Assembly: GCA_964446865.1 (NCBI GenBank)
Contig: CAYURD010000173.1
Coordinates: 1 to 5,015, forward strand
Direction: 5' to 3'
Origin: Glaciecola sp964446865
Lineage (GTDB): Bacteria > Pseudomonadota > Gammaproteobacteria > Enterobacterales > Alteromonadaceae
DNA length: 5,015 nt
Every line of letters begins with the position of its first letter. The first letter of the stretch is position 1. Made by a program: the position numbers and the translations under genes. The notes under the pieces were generated by a model. It had not been told where the DNA came from, did no database searches, and saw nothing but the letters and a program-made list of their open reading frames with translations. Below are positions 1-5,015 of this stretch, piece by piece.

Positions 1-15
1 CTTAAGCAAAAATTA

Positions 16-129
16 CGTCATTCCCGCGAAGGCGGGAACCTCTTTGGAACCAATCAATATTTGATAAGTAAATGTTTTATAATGTTTTTCATTCACATCA
101 ACCAGATCCCCGCCTTCGCGAGGATGACG
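16..129. repeat. Inverted pair of REP-like short palindromic repeats
   Basis: Two 26-bp units face each other at 16-41 and 104-129, separated by 62 bp of AT-rich DNA. Reverse-complementing the right unit gives 22 of 26 matches to the left one. Each unit is itself a hairpin. The left has a perfect 7-bp stem (21-27 with 32-38) around a GAAG loop. The right has an 8-bp stem with one mismatch (106-113 with 118-125) around CTTC. The shared core is CGCGAAGGCGGG, preceded by CGTCAT. Small palindromes of this style are common between genes in many gammaproteobacteria, and paired inverted units resemble REPIN-type elements. The element lies past the end of glpD, where it could stabilise mRNA 3' ends or weaken read-through. 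No target-site duplication is evident. Confidence 0.7.
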
Positions 130-141
130 AGGAAGTCTAAA

Positions 142-163
142 GCGAACAGTATTACACGTTCGC
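142..163 (-). terminator. Probable glpD terminator hairpin
   Basis: Read on the minus strand, GCGAAC, a 10-nt loop and GTTCGC form a perfect 6-bp stem ending 11 bp after the glpD stop codon. It is followed by TTTAGACTT, a short and interrupted T-rich run. The position and GC-rich stem suit an intrinsic terminator. The weak T-tract makes it less than certain, and the REP-like hairpins just beyond may back it up. Confidence 0.45.
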
Positions 164-173
164 CGGTAGCATG

Positions 174-1793
174 TTAGCCGCTTGTGTCTTCTTTTATATT
201 TTGAACGTACTCGTCAAGCTTCTCTTGCGCCTTTTCACCAAAGAGGATCTGACAGGCTTCAACAATACCCTTTGCACCAACAATATCAGATTTGCGTAAT
301 ACCATTTCGATTTTTGAACGACGTCTTAAAAAATCTTCTAATTTCGTAATCATTTCGCGGCGAGAAGCATAGTGTAATTCTGCGCGTAAATACTCAGCGT
401 TTTCTAACAATTGCTCCGCTTGACTCGGATCGCGCTGAATTTCATCTAAAATTTGTAAGGCATGTATATCATAACGACGCCATAAGCGAGTGGTCAACGG
501 CTCTGATGAATACTCAGGGGTCATGCTATCTAAATCTATTAGCTTAGCTCTGTATTCAAACTCTGCTTTTATTTTATCGTCAGACTCACCATACCAAATA
601 GCGTCTTTGTAAGGTAAGTCTAGTCCCATCGATGCAACAATGTCGCTTATCTCGTTGCCAACGTTGATACAATCGGTCAACTTACCGCCAAAAATACTTA
701 AGTACTTATCTTCTTTATTCACGTCAACTGCATGCTTTCTTGATAGCGCCACCCAGTCAGCCTCACCATCTTGACCTTTAACAGCCAGCGGTCTCACCCC
801 CCAACGCTCTGAAATAATATCGTCCTCGCTTAGCTTTTTGGGTAAATCAAGAAGCTTGTTCACATTATCCAATATAAATCGTCGGTCTTCGCTGGTTACT
901 TCTGTATTTGGATTTTCGACTTTATCGTCGGTCGTCCCTATGCATGTTTTTTGGCCCATCGGGATAACAAAAAACAAACGCCCGTCTGAGGCAAAAAAAG
1001 CAAGCACCTTGTCTACTTTGGTCAGTTTGTTAACGATTAGGTGAACACCCTTTGAAAACAAATGCTGATGCTCAGTTTTTTGACCAATGACTTGATTGTA
1101 TTTGTCTACATTTGGACCACAGGCATTGATGATCACCTTGGCTCGGATGTTTACGCGCTCACCGGTCGTTGCATCAATAGCGTCTGTATGCCACAGCCCG
1201 TCTTTTTTAAGACTTTTTTCAGCGCCTACATAGTTGGCAATCACCGCGCCATTATCCATTGCGGTTCGAATAAAATTAAACACAAAGCGCGCATCATTAT
1301 CATGTAAAAACGCATCAGAATATTCAAAACCACCCTGCGCATTGCTAACATCAATAACAGGCTCAAGGTCTTTTATTTTGGCTGATGATAAAAACGTTGG
1401 CGCTTGGGTAAAAAAGCGCCCCATTAACCAGTAAGTCAAGGTTCCCAAATAAACGAACCAAGCAGGAAAGCGAAAGCCATTTTGCAAAGTAGTTAAAAAG
1501 CGTATCTCTTGTACCGTAGACGGGTAACTGCGCATTAAGTGATTACGAGACTTACACAGTTTATTTACCAATAAATATTCGTGATTTTCTAGGTATTTGA
1601 TACCGCCCCACGCTAAATTAGAGGAGTTGGAAGAGGTTTGACCGGCAAAATCGCCTTGGTCTATCATGGCAACTTTCAGGCCCTTTCGAGCAAGGCTCGC
1701 TGCCGATACAGCCCCATTGATGCCAGCCCCTAAAATAAGCACATCAAACTCGTTATTACCTAGCTTTTGAATGTTTGTTTCACGCAGAAGCAT
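174..1793 (-). CDS. glpD: Aerobic glycerol-3-phosphate dehydrogenase (FAD)
   Basis: This 539-residue flavoprotein should oxidise sn-glycerol-3-phosphate to dihydroxyacetone phosphate and reduce ubiquinone at the inner membrane face. The N-terminal FAD-binding Rossmann motif is GAGING at residues 22-27, followed by the acidic end D45 and the TSSNSSN segment (53-59). GFEYSD (155-160), KGVHLIV (248-254), IGTTDD (285-290), WGVRPL (331-336, R334) and FGGKLT (368-373, K371) follow the GlpD order. The C-terminal helical domain ends with DFLRRRSK (487-494). Length is somewhat above the roughly 500 residues of E. coli GlpD. The ATG start is supported by AGGA nine bases upstream. Compared with E. coli GlpD, the stretch before GG at 63-64 differs: W62 replaces His50 and K66 replaces Arg54. 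The gene is divergent from glpK, which makes its substrate. The family is secure; orthology to the classical GlpD subgroup is less so. Confidence 0.92.
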   Translation of the reverse strand: MLLRETNIQKLGNNEFDVLILGAGINGAVSAASLARKGLKVAMIDQGDFAGQTSSNSSNLAWGGIKYLENHEYLLVNKLCKSRNHLMRSYPSTVQEIRFLTTLQNGFRFPAWFVYLGTLTYWLMGRFFTQAPTFLSSAKIKDLEPVIDVSNAQGGFEYSDAFLHDNDARFVFNFIRTAMDNGAVIANYVGAEKSLKKDGLWHTDAIDATTGERVNIRAKVIINACGPNVDKYNQVIGQKTEHQHLFSKGVHLIVNKLTKVDKVLAFFASDGRLFFVIPMGQKTCIGTTDDKVENPNTEVTSEDRRFILDNVNKLLDLPKKLSEDDIISERWGVRPLAVKGQDGEADWVALSRKHAVDVNKEDKYLSIFGGKLTDCINVGNEISDIVASMGLDLPYKDAIWYGESDDKIKAEFEYRAKLIDLDSMTPEYSSEPLTTRLWRRYDIHALQILDEIQRDPSQAEQLLENAEYLRAELHYASRREMITKLEDFLRRRSKIEMVLRKSDIVGAKGIVEACQILFGEKAQEKLDEYVQNIKEDTSG

Positions 1794-1802
1794 GTTTACT
1801 AT

Positions 1803-1806
1803 TCCT
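1803..1806 (-). promoter_or_regulatory. glpD ribosome binding site
   Basis: AGGA on the minus strand lies nine bases before the glpD ATG at 1793-1791. It is the only good Shine-Dalgarno match near this end and supports the chosen start. Confidence 0.65.
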
Positions 1807-1829
1807 AAAATATTGTCGCATTGATAAAC

Positions 1830-1858
1830 ACTATAAAATTATTTTAACCTTGACCTAA
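1830..1858 (-). promoter_or_regulatory. Possible proximal glpD promoter
   Basis: On the minus strand TATAGT (1835-1830) is a 5/6 match to the sigma70 -10 box. With a 17-bp spacer, the -35 position holds TTAGGT (1858-1853), which matches the consensus poorly and lies inside the left arm of the inverted repeat at 1853-1875. A weak -35 that overlaps an operator is typical of a regulated promoter, but this is an inference from sequence alone. The start point would be roughly 30 bp before the ATG. Confidence 0.3.
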
Positions 1859-1875
1859 ATTTGCATCATTTAGGT
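1853..1875. promoter_or_regulatory. Perfect inverted repeat, candidate operator for glpD/glpK
   Basis: ACCTAAAT (1853-1860) and ATTTAGGT (1868-1875) are perfect 8-bp inverted arms around the 7-bp spacer TTGCATC. The 23-bp dyad has the size of a dimeric repressor or activator site. It sits over the -35 regions proposed for both directions, so a bound protein could control glpD and glpK together. It does not resemble the E. coli GlpR site (TTCG/CGAA arms) or the CRP site (TGTGA/TCACA), so the binding protein is unknown. Confidence 0.5.
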
Positions 1876-1898
1876 GGCATTCGTTATTATAATATAAT
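1861..1898 (+). promoter_or_regulatory. Candidate glpK promoter with symmetric -10 region
   Basis: TATAAT occurs on the plus strand at 1888-1893 and again at 1893-1898. A third candidate, TATTAT (1885-1890), lies 18 bp after TTGCAT (1861-1866), which matches the -35 consensus at three positions. The octamer ATTATAAT (1886-1893) is self-complementary, so the minus strand also carries TATAAT (1891-1886), usable for glpD. None of the -35 boxes is strong, suggesting activator dependence or tight repression. A start near 1900 would give glpK a leader of about 130 nt. Confidence 0.45.
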
Positions 1899-1946
1899 AC
1901 CGTGAGGGGATGGCGAATGGTAGGCTAGGCGGCCGCTCTTAACGAA
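1878..1946. promoter_or_regulatory. Scattered TTCG/CGAA half-sites, possible GlpR sites
   Basis: CATTCG (1878-1883) and CGAATG (1914-1919) form a perfect but widely spaced inverted repeat. TTCGTT (1880-1885) also pairs with AACGAA (1941-1946). TTCG-containing half-sites are characteristic of GlpR-type DeoR-family operators in E. coli and Pseudomonas. Here the spacing is far from a compact dyad, so occupancy by GlpR is only a possibility. Confidence 0.22.
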
Positions 1947-2031
1947 ATTAAGAAAATTAAGCCTGTAAGATAACATCCACTTATCGGTACACTTACGCTT
2001 TAAAAGTATCAACAACACGAGAATAAAAATA
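1899..2031 (+). other. Probable glpK 5' leader
   Basis: This non-coding stretch separates the proposed promoter from the glpK ATG. Its first part (1902-1937) is GC-rich, unlike the AT-rich DNA on either side. It contains an SD-like GAGGGG (1904-1909) followed by very short reading frames. Further on are CTTAA-N5-TTAAG (1938-1952) and a 9-bp-period duplication of AAATTAAG (1945-1952 and 1954-1961). AGGCT (1922-1926) can pair with AGCCT (1960-1964) to close a weak stem. The glpK ribosome site is poor, with CGAGA (2019-2023) as the best candidate. No known riboswitch fold was recognised. Confidence 0.4.
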
Positions 2032-3513
2032 ATGAATAAAGGTATCCTTTCTATTGATCAAGGCACTACATCAAGCCGTGCAATCGTGTTTGCATTAAAC
2101 GGTGAGCAAGTGGCTAACGCTCAACAAGAATTTAAGCAGCATTATCCAGCAAATGGCTGGGTTGAACATGATCCAGAAGAAATTTGGAGTACCACACTCG
2201 ACACTTGTAAAACTGCTTTAGTGCAAGCCCAAGAAAAAGGCACTCACGTGCAATGTATTGGTATTACGAATCAAAGAGAAACAACGCTGGTTTGGAACAG
2301 AGATACAGGCGAAGCGATTTATCCAGCCATAGTATGGCAAGACAGACGAACCGCGCAGTATTGCGAGAGTATTAAACAACATGAAGACACCTTGCGCGCA
2401 AAAACTGGATTATTGCTAGACCCTTATTTTTCAGCCAGTAAAGTAAAGTGGATATTAGATGAAGTTGAAGGCGCTAGAAACTTAGCCAACAAAGGTAAGT
2501 TGGCCTTTGGTACCGTAGACAGCTTTTTAATTTGGCGCTTAAGCAATGGCAAATCGCATGTCACCGACGCCACAAATGCCTCGCGTACCAATCTATTTAA
2601 TATCCATACCCAAGAGTGGGACAAAGACTTACTTTCACTGTTTAACATTCCCGAGTCAATGCTGCCTGAAGTGCTTGATAGTTCAGCAGATTTTGGTCAC
2701 TGCGATATAACAGTCCTTGGCGAAAGGTACCCTATTACGGGCGTTGCAGGCGATCAACAAGCCGCCCTTGTTGGACAATCATGTTTTAATGCCGGTGATT
2801 TAAAAAGTACATACGGAACCGGCTGTTTTGCCTTATTAAATACCGGCGACAAACCCATTATGTCAAGCCATCAACTATTGACCACTGTAGGCTATCGACT
2901 TAATGGCAAAACGACCTATGCCCTAGAAGGCGCTATTTTTACCGCAGGCGCTAACATCCAATGGCTACGTGATGGTATTGGCGTGTTGCAACATGCCAAG
3001 CAGAGTCAAGTCTTAGCCGAATCATTAGATTACGATCATGGCGTCTTTTTAGTACCTGGTTTTGCGGGTCTTGGCGCGCCACATTGGAACCCTAATGCCA
3101 GAGCAAGTCTATTTGGTATGACTCGCGGCACAGGGCCTGCGCATTTTGCTAGAGCCGCGCTAGAGGCAGTTTGTTATCAGACTTATGAGTTAATGAGCGC
3201 GATGCATAAAGATGGCATACCATCGTCAAATGTTTGGGTCGATGGCGGTATGGTGGGTAATGATTGGCTATGTCAGTTTTTAAGTGACATTTTGCAAGTA
3301 GATGTACAACGTCCGCAAATTATGGAGTCGACCGCGCTTGGCGTTGCTTACCTCGCGGGCTTGCATACAGGTTTATATAAAGACTTAGATGAAATAGCGT
3401 CAACAAAACACGTTGACCGCACATTTAGCCCTGAACTAGGCGAACAAATTAGGCAAAGACTGCTCAAAAAATGGAAATTAGCGGTGCAAGCCACTTTAGA
3501 TTTCGCGCAGTAA
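2032..3513 (+). CDS. glpK: Glycerol kinase
   Basis: This 493-residue cytoplasmic FGGY-family kinase should transfer phosphate from ATP to glycerol, trapping it as sn-glycerol-3-phosphate for GlpD. Visible motifs in order are DQGTTSSR (9-16, phosphate loop), TNQRETT (79-85, with glycerol-binding R82 and E83), W102, Y132, GDQQAAL (240-246, with the catalytic aspartate D241), STYGTGCF (259-266), the FGGY signature region from GAPHWNP (348-354) to MTRGT (363-367), and DGGMVGND (404-411, adenine side). Length is close to the 502 residues of E. coli GlpK. The ATG start matches the family N-terminus although the ribosome site is weak. Two E. coli control sites are missing: the GGKGGTR fructose-1,6-bisphosphate loop is replaced by a shorter stretch near 226-233, and the C-terminal IIA-Glc docking segment is not conserved near 467-478. 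The gene is complete with no frameshift. Confidence 0.97.
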   Translation: MNKGILSIDQGTTSSRAIVFALNGEQVANAQQEFKQHYPANGWVEHDPEEIWSTTLDTCKTALVQAQEKGTHVQCIGITNQRETTLVWNRDTGEAIYPAIVWQDRRTAQYCESIKQHEDTLRAKTGLLLDPYFSASKVKWILDEVEGARNLANKGKLAFGTVDSFLIWRLSNGKSHVTDATNASRTNLFNIHTQEWDKDLLSLFNIPESMLPEVLDSSADFGHCDITVLGERYPITGVAGDQQAALVGQSCFNAGDLKSTYGTGCFALLNTGDKPIMSSHQLLTTVGYRLNGKTTYALEGAIFTAGANIQWLRDGIGVLQHAKQSQVLAESLDYDHGVFLVPGFAGLGAPHWNPNARASLFGMTRGTGPAHFARAALEAVCYQTYELMSAMHKDGIPSSNVWVDGGMVGNDWLCQFLSDILQVDVQRPQIMESTALGVAYLAGLHTGLYKDLDEIASTKHVDRTFSPELGEQIRQRLLKKWKLAVQATLDFAQ

Positions 3514-3536
3514 GAAGGCTTGTCTATATGCGTTCT

Positions 3537-3576
3537 CTAACATCACAGGCTAGCGTGGACTAACCTAGCTTGTTAG
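3537..3576. terminator. Weak nested inverted repeats between convergent genes
   Basis: In the 46-bp gap and the last bases of the permease gene, CTAACA (3537-3542) pairs with TGTTAG (3571-3576). Inside these, GCTAG (3549-3553) pairs with CTAGC (3565-3569). The fold has an uneven bulge and no T-tract on either side, so it is not a standard intrinsic terminator. It might still act as a bidirectional barrier where glpK and the permease gene converge. Confidence 0.25.
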
Positions 3577-4534
3577 CAAAGAGCACGTAAATAAATAATG
3601 GCGCGCCGATGCTCGCAGTTAACATCGACAACGGTACTGCTGTGCTAAATAAATATTCGTTTATAATGGCACAGCAAAGCAAAACGCTGCTGCCAAGCAA
3701 TGCCGAATATACAAGTACCTGTTTATTGTCATAACCATGTAAGCGCCTAATTGCGTGGGGCACTAGCAAACCTAAAAACGCAACTGAACCTGCAATAGAG
3801 ACGCTAACCCCCACAAGTATTGCCACTATAATAAATATTTTTCGCTGCTGAGTTTTAGTATTCACGCCGGCCGACTTTGCTGCGCTTTCCCCTAAATATA
3901 ACAAGTTTAATTGCTTAGGCATGGCCAGTAAACTCACTAAGGCAAGCACTATTAATGCGCCCGCCACTAGCAAGCTATAATAGTTTGTATAAGATAAACT
4001 TCCCATTAACCAAAACGTGAGACTTTGCAAAGCTTGCGGCGGTGCGCTCAAATAAATCCAGCCTACCACTGCACTAAAAACCGTCGAAATAGCGATGCCA
4101 GCCAATATAAAGCTGGCGACTGAATGTCCGATTTTTTTAGCCACAACATAAATGAGTGCTCCGCTTAGACAAGCACCTATGAAGCAAAATAGAGGGAGTA
4201 AAAACACGCTATATTGATACAAAAAGGCCTGCGGCATAGTACCCAGCGCACTAAATAGAACCAGAAAAATAGCCGCCATTAGGCTAGCGCCGCTTGAAAT
4301 ACCAATGATTCCTGGATCTGCTAACGGGTTGTTTAAAGTGACTTGTAATGCTGCAGAGCCCATTGCTAACGCACTACCTACAAGCACAGCTGTGAGCAAA
4401 ATGGGTAGTTTTATATTATGTAGAATATGAAGCTCGACGGCGCTCTCGCCCATCAGAAAGCTAGGTAGAATATATAGGCATGCTAATATTCCTAAAAGCG
4501 CTATATAGCGCCAAAGATGCGGCAAATCCTTCAA
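3560..4534 (-). CDS. FecCD/BtuC-type ABC importer permease
   Basis: This 324-residue, strongly hydrophobic protein has about ten membrane segments. It should form half of the channel dimer of a type II ABC importer for vitamin B12, haem or an iron-siderophore in the inner membrane. Family motifs are clear: NPLADPGIIGISSGA (69-83), LNLLYLGESAAKSAGV (209-224, facing the ATPase), SVAFLGLLVPHAIRR (250-264) and PLSMLTASIGAPLFIYVL (301-318). The usual RLPR before the second helix reads KLPI (42-45). The start codon is TTG, whose last bases form part of the TGA stop of the upstream phosphatase gene (TTGA at 4534-4531). No in-frame ATG upstream or good ribosome site was seen, so translational coupling is likely. 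It is the last gene of its unit, and no ATPase or binding-protein gene follows. BtuC is a reasonable guess, but sequence alone does not fix the substrate. Confidence 0.88.
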   Translation of the reverse strand: MKDLPHLWRYIALLGILACLYILPSFLMGESAVELHILHNIKLPILLTAVLVGSALAMGSAALQVTLNNPLADPGIIGISSGASLMAAIFLVLFSALGTMPQAFLYQYSVFLLPLFCFIGACLSGALIYVVAKKIGHSVASFILAGIAISTVFSAVVGWIYLSAPPQALQSLTFWLMGSLSYTNYYSLLVAGALIVLALVSLLAMPKQLNLLYLGESAAKSAGVNTKTQQRKIFIIVAILVGVSVSIAGSVAFLGLLVPHAIRRLHGYDNKQVLVYSALLGSSVLLCCAIINEYLFSTAVPLSMLTASIGAPLFIYVLFANKLG

Positions 4535-5013
4535 GCGATTTTTTGCGCTTGAGCAATTTTCACAAGCAATCCTTTGGAGGCTTGTTCAATCAAATCAAAA
4601 ACGACTTCAAAACCTTTGCCGCCACCATAATACGGGTCGGGCACTTCGTCAAAAGCTGAGTCGCAATATGACATAAATAATGAGATTTTGTGCTGTAATT
4701 CGCTTGGGCACTTTCGTTTCAGTTGCCTAAGATTAGATTCGTCCATGGCAATGATATAATCAAAGTCAACAAAGTCTTGTTCTGAGACTTTACGACACTT
4801 AAGACTCGACAAATCATATCCCTTGTCTAAAGCAACTTGCTGAGAACGCTTGTCGGGTGGCGCGTTATCACGATACCCTGACGTGCCGGCCGAATCAACT
4901 TTAAGCTCTAAGCCATTTTGCTGTGCAAGCTGTTTAAATACGCCTTCGGCGGTTGGAGAGCGGCAAATATTGCCTAAACAGACAAATAGCACTGATGGGG
5001 AAACTCGACTCAC
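4531..5013 (-). CDS. Low-molecular-weight protein tyrosine phosphatase
   Basis: This 160-residue cytoplasmic phosphatase should remove phosphate from tyrosine residues or small phosphoesters through a cysteinyl-phosphate intermediate. The catalytic loop CLGNICRS (12-19) provides nucleophile C12, N15 and R18, and is followed by PTAEG (20-24). The SAGT turn lies at 41-44, a GYRDNAPPDKR segment at 46-56, and the general acid is D126 in DPYYGG (126-131). Length is typical (about 145-165). The apparent start is GTG, two bases from the window edge. It leaves a short N-terminus like those of relatives, but an upstream in-frame start outside the window cannot be excluded. The stop overlaps the start of the permease gene by four bases. 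There are no Wzc/Wza-type capsule genes in view, so a capsule role like that of Wzb is not supported. The physiological target is unknown. Confidence 0.92.
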   Translation of the reverse strand: MSRVSPSVLFVCLGNICRSPTAEGVFKQLAQQNGLELKVDSAGTSGYRDNAPPDKRSQQVALDKGYDLSSLKCRKVSEQDFVDFDYIIAMDESNLRQLKRKCPSELQHKISLFMSYCDSAFDEVPDPYYGGGKGFEVVFDLIEQASKGLLVKIAQAQKIA

Positions 5014-5015
5014 TT

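Noticed and set aside
1..173. CRISPR-like repeat-spacer array
   Set aside because: There are only two units, they are in opposite orientation, and each is a small hairpin. This fits REP-like elements, not a CRISPR array.
838..1434. Three plus-strand open frames of 66-81 codons lying opposite glpD
   Set aside because: They lie entirely antisense to a well-supported gene, have no recognisable motifs, and are explained as frame shadows of glpD.
1850..1855. TTGACC as a strong plus-strand -35 box
   Set aside because: It is a 5/6 match, but the position 16-18 bp downstream holds GGTGGC-like sequence with no resemblance to a -10 box.
1929..1936. GCGGCCGC (NotI site) that might hint at a cloning junction
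   Set aside because: An isolated eight-base site is possible by chance, and no vector-like sequence surrounds it. The genes on both sides form a natural divergent pair.
2424..2648. A 74-codon minus-strand open frame within glpK
   Set aside because: It is antisense to strongly conserved glycerol kinase sequence and has no independent coding support.
4531..5013. Assignment as the capsule regulator Wzb
   Set aside because: The catalytic motifs are shared by the whole family, and no tyrosine kinase or polysaccharide export gene is present in the window.

Overview
This window looks like chromosomal DNA from a marine-type gammaproteobacterium, most likely in or near the Alteromonadales (Alteromonas, Glaciecola, Pseudoalteromonas or relatives). 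The reasons are its moderate-to-low GC content, a Gram-negative glpD/glpK pair, and short inverted repeats with the core CCCGCGAAGGCGGG beside a gene end. That placement is an inference from style and remembered proteins; no search was run.

Layout. Positions 1-173 are non-coding and hold an inverted pair of short REP-like repeats and a probable terminator. glpD (aerobic glycerol-3-phosphate dehydrogenase) occupies 174-1793 on the minus strand. A 238-bp divergent control region (1794-2031) follows, then glpK (glycerol kinase) at 2032-3513 on the plus strand. A 46-bp convergent gap separates glpK from a two-gene minus-strand cluster. In transcription order that cluster is a low-molecular-weight protein tyrosine phosphatase (4531-5013, reaching the window edge) and a FecCD/BtuC-type ABC importer permease (3560-4534). 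These two genes overlap by 4 bases (TTGA).

Function. GlpK phosphorylates glycerol to sn-glycerol-3-phosphate and GlpD oxidises this to dihydroxyacetone phosphate, passing electrons to the quinone pool. Together they form the core of aerobic glycerol use. They share a compact divergent promoter region with a perfect 8-bp inverted repeat and a self-complementary -10 sequence, so one regulator could control both genes. No glycerol facilitator (glpF) or glpR regulator is in the window. The right-hand pair is a separate unit. The permease would form the membrane channel of a vitamin B12, haem or iron-siderophore importer, but its ATPase and binding protein are not in view.

I found no clearly new biological system. 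The most useful points are an unusual substrate-site motif in GlpD, loss of both classical allosteric sites in GlpK, the architecture of the divergent promoter, and the coupled phosphatase-permease pair with non-ATG start codons.
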